Part shown: one piece after another, positions 1 to 5,519 of the stretch
How positions within the stretch are numbered: the first letter of the stretch is position 1
How the letters are laid out: each line of letters begins with the position of its first letter
Position numbers and translations under genes: made by a program
DNA from: an uncultured Oscillospiraceae bacterium
GTDB lineage: Bacteria; Bacillota; Clostridia; Oscillospirales; Acutalibacteraceae
Assembly: GCA_900553525.1 (NCBI GenBank)
Contig: USDZ01000096.1
Location: 1-6,664 of the forward strand
Length of the DNA: 6,664 nt
Reading direction: 5' to 3'
Notes under the pieces: generated by a model
Database searches by the model: none
Told to the model about the DNA's origin: nothing
Seen by the model: only the letters and a program-made list of their open reading frames with translations

Positions 1-1
1 G

Positions 2-277
2 CATAACCCGCGCCTGCTGATTCTGGATGAGGCGACGAGCAGCTTGGACACCGAGACCGAATACCAGATTCAGGAAGCGCTGGGCCGCTTAATCAAGGGG
101 CGGACGACCTTTGCCATCGCGCACCGCCTCTCGACCCTGCGGGAAGCCGACCGGATCGTGGTCATCGATAAGCATCGTGTTGCCGAGGTGGGATCCCACA
201 ACGAACTGATGCGGAAAAAGGGTATTTATTATGGCCTGGTCATGGCCCAGCTCGACATGCATAGAGTCCGGAAATGA
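2..277 (+). CDS. ABC exporter ATP-binding subunit, C-terminal fragment (5' partial)
   Basis: This is the 3' end of an ABC transporter gene; the reading frame is open from the left edge and ends at the TGA at 275-277, giving the last 91 residues. The visible part holds the second half of a nucleotide-binding domain: Walker B with the catalytic glutamate (LLILDEATSSLD, including the SLD D-loop) and the H-loop histidine in AIAHRLST. The downstream part (RIVVIDKHRVAEVGSHNELM) is typical of exporter-type ATPases of the MsbA/LmrA group, in which a membrane domain is fused N-terminally; that part lies outside the window. The protein would hydrolyse ATP at the inner face of the membrane to drive export of an unknown substrate. 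The apparent TTG start at 44 is internal to the domain and is not a real start. No terminator is visible right after the stop; the structured region begins about 23 bases later. Confidence 0.93.
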   Translation, partial: HNPRLLILDEATSSLDTETEYQIQEALGRLIKGRTTFAIAHRLSTLREADRIVVIDKHRVAEVGSHNELMRKKGIYYGLVMAQLDMHRVRK

Positions 278-300
278 ACTTTTGGTTTACAGTCAGCATA

Positions 301-543
301 GCAGACCCGAAAAGGCTGTGTCTCTCTCCCGCGTCCGGCGGGAGAGACGAGCGACACGGGGAACCACGGGAGCGGCGTACCGTGGAGCGAACATGGGCAG
401 AACAATTACCCGGAGATTTTGAGAAAATCGCCGGGTAAACGGAACTGCCAACGGCAGTGGAGTGAAATTTTTAGAAGGCCTCGACGGCCTTCTAAAAATT
501 TGAAAAAGCCCATGAAATCGGGAAAACAGCACCGGGAAGCTGC
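301..543 (+). ncRNA. Candidate large structured non-coding RNA, multi-branched
   Basis: No convincing protein is encoded here, but the DNA is packed with complementary arms that nest into one plausible fold. The closing helix is 301-304/540-543 plus 306-309/533-536. Inside it are: 316-322/353-359 (one G-U) stacked on the perfect 10-bp hairpin 323-332/338-347; the hairpin CCACGG/CCGTGG 364-369/380-385; and the long-range helix CATGGGC/GCCCATG 392-398/508-514. This last helix encloses three hairpins: 406-420/424-438 (14 of 15 pairs), 444-449/453-458, and 465-480/486-501 (16 perfect pairs, 5-base loop). Joining segments are purine-rich and similar (GAGCGA, GAGCGAA, GAGTGAAA), as in tightly folded RNAs. 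Strand is inferred from the purine-rich joints, the flanking genes and a following plus-strand frame. Size and style suggest a Bacillota RNA such as the raiA motif, but I cannot identify the family. No clear promoter was seen; it may be cut from the upstream transcript. Confidence 0.62.
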
Positions 544-587
544 CTAAAAAATCTCGCCAACTTGCCCAACAAAATTAGAGGGTGAAG

Positions 588-611
588 TGCGCTCTTTTCC
601 AGAGAGGCGCA
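588..611 (+). promoter_or_regulatory. Hairpin covering the ribosome binding site of the 614 frame
   Basis: TGCGCTCT at 588-595 pairs with AGAGGCGCA at 603-611 (8 pairs with one bulged G at 606, loop of 7). The right arm contains the AGAGG Shine-Dalgarno sequence of the frame that starts at 614, and the stem ends two bases before the ATG. If transcribed, it would hide the ribosome binding site. This could be a leftover translational control of the former gene. Confidence 0.4.
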
Positions 612-613
612 AA

Positions 614-781
614 ATGAAACAGAAATCTATGGTGCGGCAGGTGCAGGAAGCCCTGCAAGACCAACTCCGCATTGAAGAAAGCTGACATCAGGTCAAGAAT
701 GAGGGAAACACCTATTCTCCTGTCTGTATGGAGGCTGCGAACAAATATATTTTAAGGTGCCATCATTTGATAGAACAATAA
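614..781 (+). pseudogene. Broken N-terminal remnant, possibly of a tyrosine recombinase/integrase
   Basis: An ATG at 614, preceded by an AGAGG ribosome binding site with a normal spacer, opens a 23-codon frame ending at TGA 683-685. The same frame then continues past the TGA without another stop to 779-781. The product reads MKQKSMVRQVQEALQDQLRI, then EES, stop, HQVKNEG. From memory this resembles the amphipathic N-terminal segment of clostridial tyrosine recombinases, which have a QLRIGESKH-like sequence followed by the SAM-like core-binding domain; the TGA falls where a lysine codon would be expected. The residues after about 706 do not continue that resemblance, so a deletion or rearrangement may lie there too. 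No catalytic domain with its R-H-R-Y residues exists in the window. It could instead be a short peptide gene, or chance. Everything beyond the presence of the frame and its ribosome binding site is inference. Confidence 0.4.
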
Positions 782-796
782 TACTTTAACTTAGCT

Positions 797-819
797 AAAA
801 GCCTGTTTTGTAGGTTTTT
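797..819 (+). terminator. Weak terminator-like hairpin with T run
   Basis: AAAAGCCT (797-804) pairs with AGGTTTTT (812-819) with one G-T pair and a 7-base loop, and a run of six T (815-820) follows on the plus strand. This would end plus-strand transcripts coming from the structured region and the broken frame. It overlaps the stop codon of the minus-strand VOC gene, where the opposite-strand stem has one A-C mismatch, so it may work poorly in that direction. Only three G-C pairs are present, so strength is doubtful. Confidence 0.35.
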
Positions 820-1208
820 TATTCGTTATAATAAAGAGCCCAGCCGATACCAAACTTATCAACTACAAGACCTAACAGTGTTGCCCATGGATATGGACCT
901 TCAATCGAATGGCTTTGAGCATCCTTGCTTATTTCATCATACGCTTGATGAAAATCGTCCTCTTTATCAAAACGGATTTCACAGCTTAAGGTGTTCTCAA
1001 ATCCGGTTCCGGCTACGTTACCCGGACCAATCAAAATTTCAAGACCATATATATCCATCATAATATGGATATCATCACAGTCTGGTGGTGTACTTTCTGA
1101 AAGTTTTTTTGCTTTGAAAGCTCTATGATATGTTTCATAAGCATCAATTCTTTCTTTGTTTGTAGGCCCTATGTTGAAAGACACACTAAATTGCGGGTAC
1201 TTTGACAT
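819..1208 (-). CDS. VOC (glyoxalase/PhnB-like) family protein
   Basis: This is a 129-residue cytosolic protein with the look of a vicinal-oxygen-chelate fold, the family of glyoxalase I, fosfomycin-resistance and PhnB/YjdN-like proteins. It has the pattern of a beta strand at residues 6-14 (QFSVSFNIG), a helix with an aromatic (AYETYHRAF, 23-31), strands around 46-62 and 72-80 (NTLSCEIRF), a helix with DEI, and the typical ending PYPWATLLGLVVDKFGIGWA (105-124), which matches the 'W..... DKFG..W' end of PhnB-like members. It is about the usual length for a single-module protein of two beta-alpha-beta-beta-beta units. The substrate is unknown and I cannot assign metal ligands. The start was set at 1208, not at the in-frame ATG at 1235, because GGGGGT lies 8 bases upstream of 1208 and nothing suitable precedes 1235. 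It has its own promoter (1312-1340). The gene is markedly more AT-rich than its neighbours, suggesting acquisition. Confidence 0.75.
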   Translation of the reverse strand: MSKYPQFSVSFNIGPTNKERIDAYETYHRAFKAKKLSESTPPDCDDIHIMMDIYGLEILIGPGNVAGTGFENTLSCEIRFDKEDDFHQAYDEISKDAQSHSIEGPYPWATLLGLVVDKFGIGWALYYNE

Positions 1209-1215
1209 TGTATTT

Positions 1216-1221
1216 ACCCCC
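1216..1221 (-). promoter_or_regulatory. Ribosome binding site fixing the VOC gene start
   Basis: On the minus strand GGGGGT lies about 8 bases before the ATG at 1208. The alternative ATG at 1235 has no purine-rich site at the right distance, so this site decides the start and removes nine residues from the longest reading. Confidence 0.6.
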
Positions 1222-1311
1222 AGTTGTTTAAACATCCTATACCATTATAAATATACCGCTCCGCTAAATGACCTGTTTTCAAATAGGCTTTATTGTAACA
1301 AGATACATCAT

Positions 1312-1340
1312 CTTATAGCAATTTTGTCGAAATTTGTCAA
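1312..1340 (-). promoter_or_regulatory. Sigma-A-type promoter for the VOC gene
   Basis: On the minus strand a perfect TTGACA (1335-1340) is followed after exactly 17 bases by TATAAG (1312-1317). Transcription would begin near 1305 and give a leader of about 97 bases. A second consensus -10 (TATAAT at 1244-1249), with only a poor -35, could give a shorter leader. Both predicted transcripts favour the ATG at 1208. The rest of 1236-1503 holds no gene that I can support. Confidence 0.65.
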
Positions 1341-1503
1341 AAAACATCTTGAATCCTCCTTGAAAAAGCGGCGGTCACAATCACAACAACTACTGCTTTT
1401 TGAAAACATCCATATCGCACTGTGGATTTTGGCGCCCGCGAATTCTTTTAAAACCGCGTCTGTATAAAATTGGCCGGGGAATATGTGGTCCGCTTTATAA
1501 ATG

Positions 1504-1830
1504 CTATATCACCAGGGAAAGCACAAACGCCGCGGCGATGCCGGATAGAATGGCGGGCAGGGCTTTTTTCCAGAGAAGTGAAACGAAGACAACGACGGCG
1601 GCCGGGAGGATATAGAGATTGGTAAAAGGATTGGGATCGAAGCCTGCCTCGCCGATCAGAACTTCGGGCACAATCAGAGCGGTGAGGATAGACGGACCGA
1701 TATAGGCCATAAACCGCCGCGCCTTATCCGGTATTTTCCATTTTCCGGAGAATACCAGAGCCGGCATACGGGTCAGATAGGTCGCCAACCCGCATCCGAG
1801 AAGCGTCAGCATCAGTTGAGAGGTATTCAT
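1504..1830 (-). CDS. azlD: AzlD-family branched-chain amino acid exporter, small subunit
   Basis: This is a 108-residue, very hydrophobic membrane protein, the usual size for AzlD. Hydrophobic segments lie at about residues 6-25 (LMLTLLGCGLATYLTRMPAL), 44-60, 68-87 (NLYILPAAVVVFVSLLW) and 90-107. The early TYLTRMPAL sequence and the central ILTALIVPEVL are characteristic of the family. AzlD works together with AzlC in the cytoplasmic membrane; in Bacillus subtilis the pair is linked to azaleucine resistance and export of branched-chain amino acids. The gene follows azlC with a 36-base gap and has its own ribosome binding site (AAAGGACAGG before the ATG at 1830), so both are read from one transcript. 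It is last in the unit; I see no clear T-run terminator downstream. Confidence 0.9.
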   Translation of the reverse strand: MNTSQLMLTLLGCGLATYLTRMPALVFSGKWKIPDKARRFMAYIGPSILTALIVPEVLIGEAGFDPNPFTNLYILPAAVVVFVSLLWKKALPAILSGIAAAFVLSLVI

Positions 1831-1866
1831 GGTGATAACCTGTCCTTTCCGGATGGGCCGCCAGTA

Positions 1867-2613
1867 TTAGCGGGGATCGGGTGACGGATGGGGTTTATTT
1901 CGGATTTCTTCCAGTAGAAAACCGGCGGCGCTGCCGGTCAGGGCGGAGAGGAGAATATACCATTTTCCAGGCAGCCAAAGGGAGCCGCATATGGCGGTGA
2001 CGGCCGAAACGAGAACGGCGGTGAGTACCGGCCAGTTTCGGACAACGGGAACCAGCATGGACAAAAAAGCCGCCGCCATCGCGAATTCGAATGCCGGTTC
2101 CAGAAGGGGCGGAACCAGATTGCCGAACCAGTAGCCTGCGACCCCCGACAAGGCCCAGAACAGATAGATATCCAATCCGCATCCAAGTATGTAAGAAACC
2201 GAGCCTTTTTCCCGCTGGAAATGGGCGTAACTGACCGCATAAGCCTCATCCGTCAAAAAGAAGGCGGCCAGGGCTTTTTTCCCGGCGGAATCCTCCCGGA
2301 CATGAACAGACATATCGGCCGACATGACCACATGGCGCAGATTTACTACCAGCACGGTGGTGATTACCGAGAAAGGGGATGCGCCGGAAATCATCATCTG
2401 GACCGCCAGTATCTGGGAAGAACCGGCGAATACGATGAGAGACATGGCCGGAATTATCCAAAAGGGAAGCAGTCCCTGCCGCCCTAACATACCGTATACC
2501 AGACCGTAGATGGTGACCCCGATCCCGAGAGGAATGGTGTCGACAAAGCCGCGGCGGAGTTCCCGGAGATCCCAGCTCCCGGAAGACAGAATGGAAGATT
2601 CCAAAGCGGACAC
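1867..2613 (-). CDS. azlC: AzlC-family branched-chain amino acid exporter, large subunit
   Basis: This is a 248-residue integral membrane protein matching AzlC in length and sequence. The conserved opening GFVDTIPLGIGVTIYGLVYG (residues 22-41) is followed by SLIVFAGSSQ, a family hallmark, by NLRHVVMSA, and by the FFLTDEAYAVSY stretch; further hydrophobic segments cover about 145-170, 175-195, 200-215 and 218-235. It ends in a short charged, proline-rich tail. With AzlD it forms an exporter in the cytoplasmic membrane, probably for branched-chain amino acids or analogues, though substrates of individual family members vary. It starts 21 bases after the isomerase stop and precedes azlD, so it is the middle gene of a three-gene unit. 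The start is ambiguous: the GTG at 2613 lies inside the AGGAG ribosome binding site, whereas a TTG at 2604 (codon 4) sits 8 bases after it and is the more natural start. Confidence 0.92.
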   Translation of the reverse strand: MSALESSILSSGSWDLRELRRGFVDTIPLGIGVTIYGLVYGMLGRQGLLPFWIIPAMSLIVFAGSSQILAVQMMISGASPFSVITTVLVVNLRHVVMSADMSVHVREDSAGKKALAAFFLTDEAYAVSYAHFQREKGSVSYILGCGLDIYLFWALSGVAGYWFGNLVPPLLEPAFEFAMAAAFLSMLVPVVRNWPVLTAVLVSAVTAICGSLWLPGKWYILLSALTGSAAGFLLEEIRNKPHPSPDPR

Positions 2614-2617
2614 TCCT
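2613..2617 (-). promoter_or_regulatory. Ribosome binding site that bears on the azlC start
   Basis: The minus-strand AGGAG at 2613-2617 is the only good ribosome binding site before azlC. It overlaps the GTG codon at 2613 and is spaced 8 bases from the TTG at 2604. This favours the TTG start and a protein three residues shorter. Confidence 0.55.
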
Positions 2618-2634
2618 AAAATCGTCTTGAAACT

Positions 2635-3534
2635 TCAGTTCTCTGCAAAGAGGTTTTTCGCGGTCTGAAGGCCGGTATACGTACCCCGGCGGCTGTCTTC
2701 AATTCCCTCGAACTCCAGGGAAACACAGCCCTCATAACCGCCGTCCCGGATAGCCTCGACGACGGCCGCCGTGTCGATGTCCCCTTGGCCCAGGACGGCG
2801 CCTCTCAGCATCCTCCCGCCCAGGGATTCAAACCAGCCCTCGGCCTTGCAGTCGAATGGACCGTTAAGTCCGGAAAGCTGTTCCTTTTTACGGACATAAA
2901 AATCTTTGATATGAATCATAGCGGCATACGGCATACATTTCCAGATGCTCGTTTCGGGCGGCTCATCCATGCACAGGAGATTGCCGGTATCCAGGCACAT
3001 TTTAAAGTTGGGACGGTTTACCGCCTCGACCAATCGAATGATCCGATCCGACCCATTGACAAAAAAACCGTGATTCTCCACCATGGTGGTGATGCCGTAA
3101 CGCGCGGCATAATCCGCGACCTCGGCGGCGGCCTCCACCATCATAAAGAATTCTTTTTCAAAATCGGCCGGGGTGTTGGTTTCCCTCGGTCGGGCGGAAG
3201 AGGCGATATCGTGCCGCATGAGCGGAATCCTCAAACGTGCGGCGACATCGACATGCGCCTGAATTCTCCGGATTTCCGCCCGGCGTTCCTCCGGATCCCG
3301 TTTCAGGACATCCGCGGAAATAGCGTAGTTGGAAAGAGGAAGAGACAGCTCCCGGGATTTTTCCAAAACCCGGCGGCACAGGTCCTCGTTATCCAACAAG
3401 GTATATCCGATGGGTACGAGTTCCACATGCTCCGCCCCGCTGTCCTTCGCCCACTGCATCACCTCGAGAAGATCCATCTCTCCCTTTTCCAAGGGGCCGG
3501 CCAGGCAGTAACTGCTGATTCCGATTTTCGGCAT
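2635..3534 (-). CDS. Sugar phosphate isomerase/epimerase-like TIM-barrel protein
   Basis: This is a 299-residue cytosolic protein of the xylose isomerase-like TIM-barrel superfamily (AP endonuclease family 2 fold), which includes sugar-phosphate isomerases, epimerases and inosose dehydratases. The expected metal-binding residues are visible in order: Glu153 in MVENHG, Asp182 in CLDTGN, His208 in IHIKDF and Glu274 in SLEFEG. The start PKIGISSYCL resembles the first barrel strand, and HVELVPIGY the second. The true substrate cannot be told from sequence. The ATG at 3534 was chosen because AAAGGA lies about 10 bases upstream; an in-frame GTG at 3570 would add 12 residues that lack family likeness. 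It heads a unit with azlC (21-base gap) and azlD, under the promoter at 3588-3617. The metal site is intact, so it is probably an active enzyme. Confidence 0.87.
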   Translation of the reverse strand: MPKIGISSYCLAGPLEKGEMDLLEVMQWAKDSGAEHVELVPIGYTLLDNEDLCRRVLEKSRELSLPLSNYAISADVLKRDPEERRAEIRRIQAHVDVAARLRIPLMRHDIASSARPRETNTPADFEKEFFMMVEAAAEVADYAARYGITTMVENHGFFVNGSDRIIRLVEAVNRPNFKMCLDTGNLLCMDEPPETSIWKCMPYAAMIHIKDFYVRKKEQLSGLNGPFDCKAEGWFESLGGRMLRGAVLGQGDIDTAAVVEAIRDGGYEGCVSLEFEGIEDSRRGTYTGLQTAKNLFAEN

Positions 3535-3587
3535 GAGGATGCATTCCTTTCTATTGGTCTTCAGAGACACGGCCGTTCGCTCCGCCT

Positions 3588-3617
3588 ATTATACTCCGGA
3601 AGCCCTGAAAATTGCAA
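3588..3617 (-). promoter_or_regulatory. Promoter of the isomerase-azlC-azlD unit
   Basis: On the minus strand TTGCAA (3612-3617) and a perfect TATAAT (3588-3593) are separated by 18 bases. Transcription would start near 3581, giving a leader of about 47 bases before the ATG at 3534. The promoter lies just beyond the nifU terminator, so the two units are separate. Confidence 0.65.
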
Positions 3618-3656
3618 TAAGAAACGCAGGAAAGGAAATCGGTTTCCTTCCCTGCG
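3618..3656 (-). terminator. Rho-independent terminator of nifS-nifU
   Basis: Read on the minus strand, arms at 3656-3643 and 3638-3625 pair over 14 positions (13 standard pairs and one G-U) around the 4-base loop CCGA, and the stem is followed by a T-rich tail (TTTCTT, 3619-3624). It starts about 22 bases after the nifU stop. The fact that the odd pair is G-U on the minus-strand RNA but A-C on the plus strand indicates which direction is used. Confidence 0.8.
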
Positions 3657-3677
3657 GGACAAAGCCGGGGCGTCGGC

Positions 3678-4124
3678 TTAACCGTGTATATGACAGGCTT
3701 CGAGCTCCTCCGGATCGGGAAGAGGCCCTACGATAGGCTCGGGATCGATTCCCTGACGGCGATAATAATCCGCGATCGCCATTTTGATCGACTGCTCCGC
3801 CAGGACGGAGCAATGGATTTTGTGGGCCGGCAGGCCGTCAAGCGCCTCGACCACCGCTTTATTGGACAGCTTCAAGGCCTCCTCAATGGTTTTGCCCTTG
3901 ATCATTTCGGTGGCCATGGAGCTGGTGGCAATGGCGGAACCGCAGCCGAAGGTTTTAAATTTCACGTCCACGATCCGGCCGTCTTCCACCCGGATGTACA
4001 TTTTCATGATGTCGCCGCATTTGGCGTTACCCACCTCGCCGATACCGTTGGCGTCTTCAAGTTCGCCAACATTGCGGGGGTTGGAGAAGTGATCCATGAC
4101 TTTTTCACTGTAAAACGCTGCCAT
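3678..4124 (-). CDS. nifU: Iron-sulfur cluster scaffold protein, NifU/IscU type
   Basis: This 148-residue cytosolic protein is the scaffold on which iron-sulfur clusters are built from iron and NifS-derived sulfur before transfer to client proteins. It corresponds to the IscU-like N-terminal domain of NifU only. The three cluster cysteines are present: Cys36 in AKCGD with the neighbouring Asp38, Cys61 in FGCGSA, and Cys105 in HCSVLAE. The LPAHK motif (98-102) corresponds to the LPPVK chaperone-recognition site of IscU, here changed at two positions. The opening YSEKVMDHFSNPRNVGEL is typical of the family. A C-terminal extension of about 20 residues, rich in Pro and Glu and ending ACHIHG, adds a fourth cysteine and histidines, common in clostridial members. 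It lies 20 bases after nifS with an AAAGGA ribosome binding site and is followed by a strong terminator. Confidence 0.95.
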   Translation of the reverse strand: MAAFYSEKVMDHFSNPRNVGELEDANGIGEVGNAKCGDIMKMYIRVEDGRIVDVKFKTFGCGSAIATSSMATEMIKGKTIEEALKLSNKAVVEALDGLPAHKIHCSVLAEQSIKMAIADYYRRQGIDPEPIVGPLPDPEELEACHIHG

Positions 4125-4144
4125 AATTCGTCAGTCCTTTCCTA

Positions 4145-5347
4145 TCAAACGGCGGGTTGTCCGTCGCGGTTTTCCTTCATCATCCGTTCCCAGAGCGGGG
4201 ACATGTCCCGCAGGCGGGAGACCACCGCCGGAATAGTCTCGAGGATATAATCCACCTCTTCGTCGGTGTTATCCTCGCTCAGGGTCAGTCGCAGGGATCC
4301 GTGCGCCACTTCATGGATGAGTCCGATGGCCAAAAGCACATGGCTCGGATCCAGAGAACCGGAGGTACAGGCCGAGCCGGAGGAAGCGCAGATTCCTTTC
4401 ATGTCGAGCATCAGCAGGAGGCTTTCGCCCTCCACGCCCTCAAAGCTGATATTGACGTTTCCGGGAAGCCTTTTCTCCCGGTCCCCGTTAAGGCGGCAGC
4501 GGGGTACGCTTCGCAGCAGGCCGTCAATAAGTCGATCCCGCAGGGCGGTAATACGGGGCGTTTTATCCTCTATCCGGCTGCAGGCGATCTGCATAGCCGT
4601 GGCCATACCGACAATGCCGACGGTGTTTTCCGTACCGGCCCGCCTTCCGCGTTCCTGGGCGCCGCCGTCGATAAGATTGGGAAGCCGGATTCCTTTGCGC
4701 AGGAGCAGGCATCCGATGCCGCGCGGGCCGTGAAACTTGTGAGCCGAGAGGGAGAGCATGTCGATCCCCATGCCTGCAAAATCCACCGGCACATGGCCGA
4801 CCGCCTGAACGGCATCGGTATGGAAAAGCACGCCCCTGTCCCTGCACAGTGCGGCGATTTCCGCCACTGGCTGTATAGTGCCGATCTCGTTATTCGCAAA
4901 CATGACCGTTACGAGGGCCGTATCCTCCCGCAGAGCATCGCGTACATCCTCCACTCGCACGACACCGTTTTCATGTACCGGCAGAAGGGTGATTTCGAAA
5001 CCGTCTTCTTTGAGGGAATCCAGGGCGTGGAGAACAGCGTGATGCTCGAACGCGGTGGAAATCAGATGCTTTTTTCCCTTCTTCGCCATCATGCGGGCGG
5101 TCATTTTGATCGCCCAGTTGTCCGCTTCGCTTCCGCCCGACGTGAAATAGACCTCGTCCTCCCGGCAGCCGAGACAAGCGGCGATGGTGCGGCGGGCCTC
5201 TGTGACCGCACCGCGGGCTGCCTGCCCGAAACTGTAGAGCGAGGAGGGATTCCCGTATTCTTCCGTTAAATACGGCATCATGCTGTCCAAAACTTCAGGC
5301 AGCATTCGGGTAGTCGCCGCGTTGTCCGCATATATAAACCGTTCCAT
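4145..5347 (-). CDS. nifS: Cysteine desulfurase, NifS/IscS type
   Basis: This 400-residue PLP-dependent enzyme converts cysteine to alanine and carries the sulfur as a persulfide, delivering it to NifU. The opening IYADNAATTRM and GNPSSLYSFGQAAR are typical. The PLP-binding lysine is Lys204 in SAHKFHGPRG, with the TSGGSEADNWAI loop (69-80), His102-His103 and the Asp178/Gln181 region contacting the cofactor. The catalytic cysteine is Cys327 in SSGSACTSG, in the longer loop of group I desulfurases, and the ending contains SLRLTLSEDN. The ATG at 5347 was chosen because family likeness begins exactly there; 72 further in-frame codons upstream cross the promoter and resemble nothing. The ribosome binding site is weak (only GAGAAG/AGAAAG), and a GTG at 5356 is possible. 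It forms an operon with nifU. Confidence 0.95.
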   Translation of the reverse strand: MERFIYADNAATTRMLPEVLDSMMPYLTEEYGNPSSLYSFGQAARGAVTEARRTIAACLGCREDEVYFTSGGSEADNWAIKMTARMMAKKGKKHLISTAFEHHAVLHALDSLKEDGFEITLLPVHENGVVRVEDVRDALREDTALVTVMFANNEIGTIQPVAEIAALCRDRGVLFHTDAVQAVGHVPVDFAGMGIDMLSLSAHKFHGPRGIGCLLLRKGIRLPNLIDGGAQERGRRAGTENTVGIVGMATAMQIACSRIEDKTPRITALRDRLIDGLLRSVPRCRLNGDREKRLPGNVNISFEGVEGESLLLMLDMKGICASSGSACTSGSLDPSHVLLAIGLIHEVAHGSLRLTLSEDNTDEEVDYILETIPAVVSRLRDMSPLWERMMKENRDGQPAV

Positions 5348-5413
5348 AACACACACCGTCTTTCTTCTCTTTACCTTTGGAACGCGGAAAAGCGCCTGTT
5401 CCAGGGCAGTTAT

Positions 5414-5438
5414 AATATATACCTTTTTGGTGTATATT
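5414..5438. promoter_or_regulatory. Inverted repeat over the nifS promoter, candidate operator
   Basis: Ten-base arms at 5414-5423 and 5429-5438 match at nine positions around a TTTTT spacer, with the core ATATACC-N5-GGTGTAT. The repeat fills the space between -35 and -10, the position of a classical repressor site. The ATACC/GGTAT-like core resembles sites of Rrf2-family regulators (IscR, CymR), which control iron-sulfur and cysteine genes; no such regulator gene is in the window, so the assignment is inference. Adjacent palindromes are ATATTGCAATAT (5434-5445, perfect) and GATATT-N6-AATATC (5457-5474). Confidence 0.45.
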
Positions 5439-5442
5439 GCAA
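5414..5442 (-). promoter_or_regulatory. Promoter of nifS-nifU
   Basis: On the minus strand TTGCAA (5437-5442) is followed after 17 bases by TATATT (5414-5419). Transcription would begin near 5407, giving a leader of about 60 bases. The region is AT-rich compared with the flanking genes, and inverted repeats lie across the promoter. Confidence 0.55.
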
Positions 5443-5519
5443 TATGCCAAACTGACGATATTTGCAAGAATATCTGCGGAAATTTATGGATAGAATCCGA
5501 TTTAGATATACCCTGACGG

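Noticed and set aside
465..501. The perfect 16-bp hairpin as a rho-independent terminator
   Set aside because: The stem is followed by AAAATTTGAAAAAG-type sequence and not a T run on either strand, and it lies inside the long-range helix 392-398/508-514.
306..501. The row of hairpins as a CRISPR array or REP repeats
   Set aside because: The arms differ in sequence and length from hairpin to hairpin, so there is no repeated unit with spacers.
293..532. A 79-codon minus-strand frame across the hairpin-rich region
   Set aside because: Its sequence is low in information and is dictated by the paired arms; no ribosome binding site or protein motif. The nested complementarity explains the region better.
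1363..1401. AAAAAGC ... GCTTTTT as a terminator
   Set aside because: The loop is about 25 bases, the stem has only two G-C pairs, and no gene would end there in that direction.
2785..3681. A 298-codon open frame on the plus strand opposite the isomerase gene
   Set aside because: It is fully antisense to a gene with intact metal-binding motifs, and its composition is what a GC-rich opposite strand produces. It has no recognisable motifs.
4157..5269. A 370-codon open frame on the plus strand opposite nifS
   Set aside because: It is antisense to a clearly real cysteine desulfurase and has no family likeness or credible ribosome binding site.
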